Positions 1-7,249 of a DNA stretch of 64,000 nucleotides are shown here, piece after piece. Each line of letters opens with the position of its first letter. Position 1 is the stretch's first letter. The stretch spans positions 1,178,001-1,242,000 of the forward strand of contig OY970224.1 in assembly GCA_963714035.1 (NCBI GenBank), written 5' to 3'. The position numbers were made by a program, and so were the translations under genes. The notes under the pieces are model-generated. The model searched no databases and had not been told where the DNA came from. It saw only the letters and a list, made by a program, of their open reading frames with translations. The DNA comes from DATFVB01 sp963714035. GTDB lineage: Bacteria; Acidobacteriota; Thermoanaerobaculia; UBA5066; DATFVB01.

Positions 1-426
1 GGCGACAACTACGCGCGCTACCTCGTGCGGATGGAGGAGATGCGGCAGTCGTTGTCGATCATTCGCCAGGCTCTCGAGGTCCTCCCGGCCTCCGGACCGG
101 TGAGCTCGGGCGACTGGCACGTCGTGCTTCCGCCGAAGGATCGCGTCTACCACGACATGGAATCGCTCATCTACCATTTCAAGTGGGTGATGGAAGGAAT
201 CCAGGTGCCGGAAGGCGAGCGGTACGAGTGGTTCGAGGGCGCCAACGGCGAGCTGGGCTTCTACGTCGTCTCGACGGGAGGCGGGTCTCCGTACCGGATC
301 AAGCCGCGCCCGGCGTGCTTCCCGCTGATGGCCGCCTTCGAGAAGATCATCGTCGGGAGCCGGGTTTCCGACGCGATCGCGACGCTGGGGACGCTCAACA
401 TCATCGCGGGGGAACTGGACAGATGA
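1..426 (+). CDS. nuoD: NADH-quinone oxidoreductase subunit D, C-terminal part
   Basis: This is the C-terminal 141 residues of the 49-kDa (NuoD) subunit of respiratory complex I, which helps form the quinone pocket in the peripheral arm. The reading frame is open from base 1, so the gene starts outside the window. Family features visible are the run DMESLIYHFKWVMEG, the stretch GELGFYVVSTGG, and the canonical C-terminal end SDAIATLGTLNIIAGELDR, so the C-terminus is complete. It is followed not by nuoE but by about 390 bases of non-coding repeat and then nuoI, so the usual D-E-F-G-H-I order is broken here. Identification is firm. Confidence 0.95.
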   Translation, partial: GDNYARYLVRMEEMRQSLSIIRQALEVLPASGPVSSGDWHVVLPPKDRVYHDMESLIYHFKWVMEGIQVPEGERYEWFEGANGELGFYVVSTGGGSPYRIKPRPACFPLMAAFEKIIVGSRVSDAIATLGTLNIIAGELDR

Positions 427-439
427 GAGTCGCGCGGAC

Positions 440-680
440 GATGCATCGAGCCGGGCGGGCGCGTGTCACGTCGGCCTCGCGCGCGCCGCTGCGCGGCTGG
501 AACGCTGCGGCCTCCCAGATCGCGGACCTCCTCGCCTCGGTTACTTCGGCGAGACTTTCCGCGATCTGGCCTCCGCCGCTCGCCTTCTCGGCTCGACCGC
601 TTCGGCGCCCCGACCCGGGCCGGGACATTTCACCTTCCGAGGCCGCGGGCGGCCGGCATCCCGCCGGGCTCGCGCCTCGC
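440..680 (+). repeat. Dispersed structured element, long form (copy A)
   Basis: Non-coding palindromic element starting 13 bases after the nuoD stop. It opens with GATGCATCGAGCCGGGCGGG (from 439) and closes near 661-680 with CCGCCGGGCTCGCGCC, the imperfect complement of the opening. Inside is a 53-base hairpin (516-568) with arms CAGATCGCGG and CCGCGATCTG and an inner stem CTCGCC/GGCGAG around a GGTTACT loop. Near-identical hairpins occur at 63607-63659 and, on the other strand, 56719-56771. The rest of the gap, 681-819, is anonymous apart from an AT-richer patch with two TTGGAATTT direct repeats (about 774-801). Confidence 0.85.
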
Positions 681-819
681 CGCGCTCGGAACGCGGGCAG
701 GCATCGACGGGAAACCCTCCCGGTCCGAGCGATTCGATCCCGAGTCGTGGCCCGTTCGCCTTGTCCTGCCTTTTGGAATTTGAGGCTTGGTATTTGGAAT
801 TTCCGCCGAAGGCGGTCCG

Positions 820-1473
820 ATGCCGATTAACGTCGTCGATCTCACAGACCGCGAGCCGCGGAAGACGCCGCTGGCGGTGCGGCTCTACCTGCCGCTCCTG
901 AAGGGCATGGCGGTCACGCTCGGGCACCTGCTGAAGAACATCGTCAACATCAAGAAGCTCCCGACAATTCTCTATCCCGAGCAGAAGAGGGATTACTCCG
1001 AGCGCTTCCGCGGAAAGCACATCCTCAAGGCGCGAGAGGACGGGACGTTGAAGTGCGTCGCCTGCTACATGTGCGCCCAGGCGTGCCCGGCGGACTGCAT
1101 CGAGATCGTCGCGGGCGAGCACCCGAAGATCGCCTACGAGAAGTATCCCGTCGTCTTCAACATCGACATGCTGCGCTGCGTGATGTGCGGGTTCTGCGTC
1201 GACGCCTGCCCGAAGGACGCGATCTGGATGTCGAAAAATTACGAGCTTTCCTTCTTCACCCGGCACGAGTCGGTCTTCGACATCACGCAACTCGCCGAGA
1301 AGCCGGGCGCGGGCGTGAAGGACGGCTACGGCTACCGTCCGTACTACCCGGGAGACGGCACGGTCCCGCCCACCGACGCCTCCGTCGCGCTCGTCGTTCC
1401 GGGGGACGGCGGGCGGCAGGAGCTTCGCGAGATGGGATTGCCGTCCGAAACGCCGGCGCCCGCCCGCTCCTGA
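820..1473 (+). CDS. nuoI: NADH-quinone oxidoreductase subunit I
   Basis: NuoI, the ferredoxin-like subunit of complex I that carries clusters N6a and N6b and relays electrons toward the quinone site. The 217-residue product has two [4Fe-4S] motifs, CVACYMCAQACP and CVMCGFCVDACP, in the usual spacing, then the conserved MSKNYELSFFTRHE segment; the C-terminal tail of about 60 residues is variable in the family. I start it at ATG 820; an in-frame TTG lies at 787 but would add 11 residues unlike the family. Complex I genes stop here: the next gene is an unrelated membrane protein, so the nuo genes are split in this genome. Confidence 0.93.
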   Translation: MPINVVDLTDREPRKTPLAVRLYLPLLKGMAVTLGHLLKNIVNIKKLPTILYPEQKRDYSERFRGKHILKAREDGTLKCVACYMCAQACPADCIEIVAGEHPKIAYEKYPVVFNIDMLRCVMCGFCVDACPKDAIWMSKNYELSFFTRHESVFDITQLAEKPGAGVKDGYGYRPYYPGDGTVPPTDASVALVVPGDGGRQELREMGLPSETPAPARS

Positions 1474-1510
1474 TCGGCTTCGGGGGCGCCCCATTCCGCC
1501 CCCCTCCGGC

Positions 1511-3166
1511 ATGAACGGTGAAACGCCAAATCGCGGAGAGGACGGCGCCGCCGACGCGAGTCCCGGGCCGCCGATCGGCGTTCGTTTCTTCGCTTTCGCG
1601 GGAGCGGCCTTCCTGATCGTGTTCACGTTCACCGCGCCATGGCGCGTGGGCGGAAGGACGATCAACCGCTTCTCCGCTCCTCTCGGCGCGGTGGCGGTCG
1701 CCGGCGCCGCCGCCCTCGCCGCGAGCCGGTCCGCGCGCGCGTGGCTCACCGGAACCCTTCGGTCGAAGAACGCGAAGATCCGCGGGCGAGAGCTCGCCGC
1801 GCTGGGCCTGCTGGCCGCGGTCTTTCTGCTGGGCGTCACCTTCGCGCGGTTCCGCGCGCTCGCCGTCAACGCGTGGGACTTCTCCCTCTACTTCGACCTG
1901 CCCCTCCGGTCCGCCGCCGACGCCTTGACTGAAGCCTCGAATCCCCTGCCTCGCCTGCTCGTTCCGTACGGGCACGCGTGGTTCCTGATGGCGGCTTTCC
2001 TTCCCCTCGAGACGCTCGCCGCGTCCCCCCTCTGGCTCGTCGCGGCCCAGGCGCTCGCGATTGCTGCCGCGGCCGCCGCCGGATTTCTCTTCTTCCGGGC
2101 GATTCTCGAAGACGAAATCGCCGCCGTTCTGCTCGCCGCGGCGTTCCTCCTCTGTTCCGCGACGGCGCGCGGCGCGCAGTACGTCTTCCACGTCGAGATT
2201 TTCTACCCGCTCGGGGTGTTCCTCACGGGATGGGCGTGGCTCCGGCGCCGACCGTCCGCATTCGCCGCCGGCCTCCTTCTCCTTCTCGCGACGAAAGAAG
2301 ATGCCTTCCTCGTCGTCGCGGGATTCGCCGTCGTTTCCCTCCTGCTTCGGCGCGGCCGGCGATGGGCGTTTCTGGCCGCCGCCGCCGCCGCGGCCGTTTT
2401 CGTCGGCGATTATCGATGGGTGCTCCCTCGCCTCTCGCCCGGGAGCGCGGCTCCGTGGTTTTCCTCCTACTGGGCGCGATTCGGAGCGACGCCGATGCGA
2501 GCGGCGGCCGGCTTCCTGACGCATCCGCTCATTCTCGGAAGGGCGGTCCTCGGTTCGGGGCTTCGCGGCCTGCTCGAGCCGCTGCTCTTCCTCCCCCTGG
2601 TCGGATACGAGTGGCTCCTCGCCGCGCTGCCCGCCCTGATTCCCTATGCCGCCTCGGAGCATCCCAAGCTCTCCGGGTTCGGGCTCTACTACGCGTTGCC
2701 GGTGCTTCCGTTCCTGTTCGCCGCCGCCGCCAGGGGTATCCAGCGTCTCGCCCGGCCGGCCGAACGTGGACCGGCGACGATGCGAGCGATGGCCCTCGTG
2801 GTGCTTGCGGTGTGCGCCTTCGACGGCGCCGGATACTCCTTCCCCCCGAGGCGCCCGGAGGCGGGAGAGATCCGCTCCCTTCTTTCGACCGCCCCGGGGT
2901 CCGTGCCCATCTTCATCCAGGGAGCCCTGTTACCGCATGCCGGATACGATCACGCCGCAACCGCCATCGGCCGGGGAGAGTATGGTCCGGACGGCGTCCA
3001 CGGCTTCCTGATCGACCGGAATGCGGATCCGTTTCCCTTGCGGAGCGCCGAAATCGCCGCGCTCGACGCCGAACTGTCCGCGGATCCACGATACCGGATG
3101 CGGGCGAGCCCCCACGGACTCCATCTCTTCCTGGTCCGGGCCCCGGACGATAGGATCGCGCCGTGA
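1511..3166 (+). CDS. DUF2079-family polytopic membrane protein
   Basis: A 551-residue integral membrane protein with about a dozen hydrophobic segments and only short loops until a soluble C-terminal tail of about 130 residues. The AWDFSLYFDLPL motif after the second or third segment, the YVFHVEIFYPL segment and LLATKEDAFLVVAG match the DUF2079 family, which resembles GT-C glycosyltransferase-type membrane proteins. The substrate is unknown. Its stop overlaps the start of the Rieske gene (GTGA), so the two are probably co-translated. A GC-rich inverted repeat (GGGGGCG/CGCCCCC, 1482-1503) lies just before the start. Family assignment is from memory of the motif pattern and is moderately sure. 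Confidence 0.75.
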   Translation: MNGETPNRGEDGAADASPGPPIGVRFFAFAGAAFLIVFTFTAPWRVGGRTINRFSAPLGAVAVAGAAALAASRSARAWLTGTLRSKNAKIRGRELAALGLLAAVFLLGVTFARFRALAVNAWDFSLYFDLPLRSAADALTEASNPLPRLLVPYGHAWFLMAAFLPLETLAASPLWLVAAQALAIAAAAAAGFLFFRAILEDEIAAVLLAAAFLLCSATARGAQYVFHVEIFYPLGVFLTGWAWLRRRPSAFAAGLLLLLATKEDAFLVVAGFAVVSLLLRRGRRWAFLAAAAAAAVFVGDYRWVLPRLSPGSAAPWFSSYWARFGATPMRAAAGFLTHPLILGRAVLGSGLRGLLEPLLFLPLVGYEWLLAALPALIPYAASEHPKLSGFGLYYALPVLPFLFAAAARGIQRLARPAERGPATMRAMALVVLAVCAFDGAGYSFPPRRPEAGEIRSLLSTAPGSVPIFIQGALLPHAGYDHAATAIGRGEYGPDGVHGFLIDRNADPFPLRSAEIAALDAELSADPRYRMRASPHGLHLFLVRAPDDRIAP

Positions 3167-4230
3167 TCGCCTCCGACGACGTCGACCCCCATCTCGCCCG
3201 CGCCTCCACCCTCCCTTCGCGCCGATACCTCGATCCCGCCACTCTCGAAACGGAAAAGCGACGCGTTTTCGGGCGCAGCTGGCAGCTCGCCGCCCACGAG
3301 GAAGATCTCCGGGAGCCCGGGAGCTTCGTGACGGCGTCCGTGGCGGAGGAGCCCGTCCTCCTCGTCCGCGGCGACGACGGCATCGTCCGCGCGCTGTCGA
3401 ACGTCTGCCGGCACCGCGCCGGACCCGTCGCGGCTGGAGCGGGTCAGTGCCGCGCGTTCCGGTGCGGATACCACGGCTGGAGCTACGCGCTCGACGGGCG
3501 CCTCCTCAACACGCCGGAGTTCGAGGGCGTCGAGGGATTCCCGCGCGAGGAGGTCGAGCTTCCCCGCTTTCGCGTCGACGCCTGGATGGGCCTCGTCTTC
3601 GTCTCCCTCGACCCGGACGCCGCGCCCCTCTCCGAAACGCTCGACGACCTCGCGGATCTTCCCCGGCGCCGGCCGCTGCCGGGAATGCGCCGCGCCCACC
3701 GGAAGGAATGGACCCTCGAGTGCAACTGGAAGGTTTACGTCGACAACTACCTCGAGGGCTACCACATCCCGATCGTTCATCCGTCCCTCTTCCGCGAGCT
3801 CGATTACTCGCGATACGCGACGGAGACGCGCCGCCTCTACTCCATCCAGCACGCGCCCGTTCGGGCTTCCGCGCCCGGGAAGCTCCGGAGCGGCGCGGGG
3901 GAAGAAGCGGAGTACTACTGGATCTTCCCGAACCTCATGCTGAACGTCTACCCGGACAACTTCTCGACGAACGTGATCCTCCCACTGGGCCCGGAGCGGA
4001 CCGTCACGATCTTCGAGTGGTTCTTTCGCGATCCCGACGACCCCGACGTCCGCCGGATCGTCGAGGACACCGTCGCCTTCTCCGACGAGATCCAGCTCGA
4101 GGACGTCGCGATCTGCGAGGCCGTCCAGCGCGGCCTGCGCTCGCGCACGTACGACCGCGGGCGTTACAGCGTCAGGCGCGAAAACGGCGTGCATCATTTT
4201 CACCGCCTCTATGCCGCCGCGATGGCCTGA
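3163..4230 (+). CDS. Rieske non-heme iron oxygenase, alpha subunit
   Basis: A 355-residue aromatic-ring-hydroxylating-type oxygenase. The N-terminal Rieske domain binds a [2Fe-2S] cluster through C82-x-H84 and C101-x2-H104 (CRH and CGYH). The catalytic domain has the mononuclear iron motif in NWKVYVDNYLEGYHIPIVHP, where the two histidines are five residues apart, and an aspartate-rich segment near the C-terminus (DEIQLEDVAICEAVQ) that should give the third ligand. Related enzymes act on aromatics, choline, carnitine or other quaternary amines; the substrate cannot be told. No reductase or ferredoxin gene is adjacent. The start is GTG, overlapping the upstream stop by 4 bases. Confidence 0.9.
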   Translation: MIASDDVDPHLARASTLPSRRYLDPATLETEKRRVFGRSWQLAAHEEDLREPGSFVTASVAEEPVLLVRGDDGIVRALSNVCRHRAGPVAAGAGQCRAFRCGYHGWSYALDGRLLNTPEFEGVEGFPREEVELPRFRVDAWMGLVFVSLDPDAAPLSETLDDLADLPRRRPLPGMRRAHRKEWTLECNWKVYVDNYLEGYHIPIVHPSLFRELDYSRYATETRRLYSIQHAPVRASAPGKLRSGAGEEAEYYWIFPNLMLNVYPDNFSTNVILPLGPERTVTIFEWFFRDPDDPDVRRIVEDTVAFSDEIQLEDVAICEAVQRGLRSRTYDRGRYSVRRENGVHHFHRLYAAAMA

Positions 4231-4241
4231 GGCGAGCGCGC

Positions 4242-4353
4242 CGATGCATCGAACCGGGCGGGCGCGTGGCGCCGTCCGGCGGCTCGACGTACGTCCGCCA
4301 GTACGCCTTCACCGCCGGCCCGGCGCCCCGCATCCCGCCGGGTTCGCGCCTCG
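4242..4353 (+). repeat. Dispersed structured element, short form (copy B)
   Basis: Short-form copy placed 12 bases after the Rieske stop, in the same orientation. The opening GATGCATCGAACCGGGCGGG is complementary to the closing CCCGCCGGGTTCG, making an outer stem. Inside is a hairpin with arms CCGGCGG (4276-4282) and CCGCCGG (4312-4318) and an apical CGTAC/GTACG stem flanked by CTC...CCTTC. It fills most of the gap between two convergent genes. Confidence 0.85.
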
Positions 4354-4413
4354 ACGCGCCTTCCGATGCTCGCAACCGAAATCGTAGAAGTTCCACTCAC
4401 CCTCGAAAGAGGC

Positions 4414-5502
4414 TCACCGAAAACGGATTCTGATCGTCAATCCGAAATCCGCCCGATCGCCGAGAGACGGCACGTTCTCCGTGAGCGTGAGCGCCGCCGA
4501 CGTCCCGCGAGAGAGGTCCCTCTCGACGCCGAGCGCGATCTCGAGCCCGGGATCCGAGAGATCGCCGAGCGAATCCCGGCGGAAGGGGCTCTGCTCGAGC
4601 GTCGCCGACGCTCCCACGCGCGTCCGCGCCCCGAAGGCCCGGCTGGCGCCGAGGAGGATTCGCGAGTACCAGGCGACCCCCAGCCCCGTCGACGTGTCCC
4701 ACCGGCCGGGGGCGACCACGCTGCCTTCCGCGTCGAGGGTCCATCGCGTCCCGTCCCGCCGGACGTAGCCGAGCGCTCCCGCATCCCACGAGCCCGATCC
4801 GTTGAAGTCCTCCGCCCGGCCGGTCGGCGCCTTGACCGCCGCGTCGACGCCGCACGACCACGCCGAGGTCCTCGCGGGGCGCCACGAAAGGGTCGCCGTC
4901 GTGTCGCCGAGCCCGGACTCGGGCGCACTACCGTCGAACGTGATCTCGCGGCCCGGGCGCTGGATCATCACGGCGAACTCGGAAGCGGGGAACTCGTCGC
5001 GCCCCGGCTGCAGCAGATGGAAAGCGCGGTGGAACGACTCGATCGCGTTGCCTCCGTGGATCGCGTCGTGCGAGATCCAGACGAGCTCGACCGAGAGCGA
5101 CAGCGTCTGCGTGAGACCCATTCGCGCCGAGCCGGCGATCCGAAGAAGCTCTCCTTCCACGAAGAACACCCGGTCGTCCGGAAAATCCCGATGAATCGAG
5201 GCCGCCTCGGCGGGAGTCAACGGCTGTCCGACGAGACCGAGATCCCTGTGGAACGTGAGGGCGTGCCAGGTCGAGGAGAACGTGCTCGCGTAGGCGGCCT
5301 CCATCCGGCCGGTCACGCTCCCCGGCGCAGGGGATCCCGGATCGGCGGGACCGAAATCGAGGAAGGGAACGTGCAGCAGGTGAAAGCTTCGCTGCCCGAA
5401 GGCGGGGGCGAGCTCGCCGGCGCCGTCTTCGACTCCGCGGGCGAGAGCCGCCGCTCCGAGGAAGAGGACGGCGAGCGCCGCCCGCCGGCCGAGGCCGATC
5501 AC
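4414..5502 (-). CDS. DUF3187-like putative outer-membrane protein
   Basis: A roughly 362-residue protein with a signal peptide (VIGLGRRAALAVLFLGAAALA) and a C-terminal half rich in alternating, amphipathic strands ending in LTIRIRFR, as in beta-barrel outer-membrane proteins. The HALTFHRDLGLVGQ and VWISHDAIHGGNAIESFHRAFHL regions recall the DUF3187 family, whose function is unknown. I prefer the GTG start at 5502, which has GGAGA about 11 bases upstream and begins directly at the signal peptide; the longest frame starts at 5577 and would overlap the ABC gene by 50 bases. It is the last gene of the polysaccharide block but need not be part of that pathway. Confidence 0.65.
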   Translation of the reverse strand: MIGLGRRAALAVLFLGAAALARGVEDGAGELAPAFGQRSFHLLHVPFLDFGPADPGSPAPGSVTGRMEAAYASTFSSTWHALTFHRDLGLVGQPLTPAEAASIHRDFPDDRVFFVEGELLRIAGSARMGLTQTLSLSVELVWISHDAIHGGNAIESFHRAFHLLQPGRDEFPASEFAVMIQRPGREITFDGSAPESGLGDTTATLSWRPARTSAWSCGVDAAVKAPTGRAEDFNGSGSWDAGALGYVRRDGTRWTLDAEGSVVAPGRWDTSTGLGVAWYSRILLGASRAFGARTRVGASATLEQSPFRRDSLGDLSDPGLEIALGVERDLSRGTSAALTLTENVPSLGDRADFGLTIRIRFR

Positions 5503-5527
5503 GAGCGGAGATCGTCTCCCGGGTACC

Positions 5528-6352
5528 TCACCGCTGGCCCATTCCGCGTTCCGCCCTCCCCGCCGGCGATCCCACACGCCCCGGAAGCGCGGCTCGCTCC
5601 GCGAATTCCGCGGCGTCCCCTCCGGCGCCGCCCGACCACTCGTGGTAGGCGTCGGCCACTTCCGCCGTCGGGCCGTCGGCGATGAGGCGTCCCTGGTCGA
5701 GCCACAGGACGCGCGAGCAGGTCGCCCGAACGTGGAAGAGAGAATGCGAGACCAGCATCACGGTCTTTCCGGCGTCGCGGAACCCGGCCATGCGCGCGTG
5801 GCATTTCGCCTGGAATCGCTCGTCGCCGACGGCGAGGGCCTCGTCCACGAGGAGGATGTCGGGGTCCACGTCGGTCGCGACGGAAAAGGCCAGCCGGGAG
5901 ACCATGCCGGTGGAGTAGGTCCGCATCGGCGCGTCGATGAATTCGCCGATCTCGGCGAACTCCGCGATCCTCGGCATCCGCTCGCGCATGTCGGGCCGGG
6001 AGAACCCGAGGAGCGCTCCCTGCAGCAGGACGTTCTCGCGCCCGGTCAGCTCCGAGTTCATGCCGAGACCGAGCTCGAGGAGCGGCGCGATCCGGCCCCG
6101 AACGACGACGCGGCCGTCCGACGGGCGCACGACCCGGCAGATCGTCTTGAACATCGTGCTCTTTCCCGCGCCGTTGCGGCCGATCACGCCGACGTTCTCC
6201 CCGTCGCCGACGTCGACGTCGATCCCGCGGAGCGCCTCGAACTCGTCGAACGTGATCCGGCGGCCGAGCCGCCGGACGAGATGCTCCTTGAGCGAGCGCG
6301 ATCCCCCGCGGGGGATGCGATATCGGATCGTGACCTTCTCGAAATGAATCAT
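5528..6352 (-). CDS. Polysaccharide ABC exporter, ATP-binding subunit (Wzt type)
   Basis: The 274-residue ATPase of an ABC-2 exporter that moves a lipid-linked polysaccharide or teichoic-acid-like polymer across the inner membrane. Walker A is GRNGAGKST, the signature region is YSTGMVSRLAFSVAT (a degenerate LSGGQ typical of the Wzt/TagH group), and Walker B is DILLVDEALAVGDERF. The N-terminal SRSLKEHLVRRL segment before the first strand is characteristic of the Wzt group. There is no long C-terminal carbohydrate-binding domain, so recognition of a modified chain end is not indicated. It follows the permease gene by 9 bases. Confidence 0.92.
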   Translation of the reverse strand: MIHFEKVTIRYRIPRGGSRSLKEHLVRRLGRRITFDEFEALRGIDVDVGDGENVGVIGRNGAGKSTMFKTICRVVRPSDGRVVVRGRIAPLLELGLGMNSELTGRENVLLQGALLGFSRPDMRERMPRIAEFAEIGEFIDAPMRTYSTGMVSRLAFSVATDVDPDILLVDEALAVGDERFQAKCHARMAGFRDAGKTVMLVSHSLFHVRATCSRVLWLDQGRLIADGPTAEVADAYHEWSGGAGGDAAEFAERAALPGRVGSPAGRAERGMGQR

Positions 6353-6361
6353 CGGAGCATG

Positions 6362-7249
6362 CTACGAACGGAAGGCATATTCCTGGATGTTCCGGCAGAA
6401 GAAGGACCATCCGGCGGCGAGCGTCGCGAGCGCGATCGCGGTCGAAAAGAGGATCACGTTCCGGGTTGGCAGCATCCCGTCGTAGACCGGAGTCCGGAAA
6501 GTCTGGAGGAGGAAATAGTGCGGATTCAGCCAGAGGATGAACCGGAACTTCGCCGGAACGATCGCCGGCGCGTAGACGATCGGGGTGATGAAGAACCAGG
6601 TCTGGACCATGACGAGGTACATCTCGCGAATGTCGGTGAACCGCGACGCGAGGGTGAAGACGAGGAACGCAACCCCGAGCGTGAACGCGCAGAGGAGGGC
6701 CACGGAGATCGGGAACATCCAGCTCGTGGCGTGGAAACGGAAGCGCGTCGCCACGAGGATCGCGAGGAGCGGCACGATCGAGAGCACGAGATTGACGAGC
6801 GCGACACCCACCGCCGCGACCACGAAGACGGAGCGCGGCAGGTAGATGCGCTTGGCGAGCTCGTTGGCGTCGTGCGTCTGCGAGGCGGCGAACGAGGTTC
6901 CGGTCGCGAACATCGCCCAGTACATCGACCCGAGCATGAAAAAGGCCGGATAGTTCCGGATCTCCTGCTTGAGGAGCGAAGAAAAGACGAGCGTGAGCGC
7001 CACCATGTTCAGGAGGGGCGCGAGCATCGTCCAGGCGATCCCGAGCACCGAGCGCTTGTAGCGGATCTTGATGTCGCGGACCATCAGCTCCCACACGAGT
7101 CCGCGGTACCGCCAGAGGACCACGAGCTCGTCGAGCTCGGGAAAACCGCGATCGCTCGAATCGTAGAAACTGTCCAGCCGGGCGAGCCGCGACGAGGACA
7201 TCAGCGCGCGGAATATAGCAGGTTGCGGAAGAAGGGGCCCATCCTTCAT
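6362..7249 (-). CDS. Polysaccharide ABC exporter, permease subunit (Wzm type)
   Basis: ABC-2 type permease of about 295 residues with six hydrophobic segments, partner of the adjacent ATPase. The motif ELMVRDIKIRYKRSVLGIAW just before the first membrane span is the hallmark of the Wzm/TagG/KpsM group, and WLNPHYFLLQTFR near the C-terminus is also conserved there. I start it at ATG 7249, which overlaps the stop of the upstream glycosyltransferase (ATGA). A second possibility is ATG 7201, in line with the usual family length, with a TATATT box 10 bases before it. Neither has a clear Shine-Dalgarno. Confidence 0.92.
   Translation of the reverse strand: MKDGPLLPQPAIFRALMSSSRLARLDSFYDSSDRGFPELDELVVLWRYRGLVWELMVRDIKIRYKRSVLGIAWTMLAPLLNMVALTLVFSSLLKQEIRNYPAFFMLGSMYWAMFATGTSFAASQTHDANELAKRIYLPRSVFVVAAVGVALVNLVLSIVPLLAILVATRFRFHATSWMFPISVALLCAFTLGVAFLVFTLASRFTDIREMYLVMVQTWFFITPIVYAPAIVPAKFRFILWLNPHYFLLQTFRTPVYDGMLPTRNVILFSTAIALATLAAGWSFFCRNIQEYAFRS

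Noticed and set aside
774..801. TTGGAATTT direct repeats before nuoI as a regulator binding site
   Set aside because: Similar AT-rich direct repeats turn up as simple sequence in intergenic DNA of many genomes; nothing ties them to a regulator.
1482..1503. GC-rich inverted repeat as a terminator after nuoI
   Set aside because: It has no T-run on either side and lies against the start of the next gene.
541..1869. Long minus-strand open frame across nuoI
   Set aside because: Arg/Ala-rich shadow of real plus-strand genes in high-GC DNA; no family motifs.
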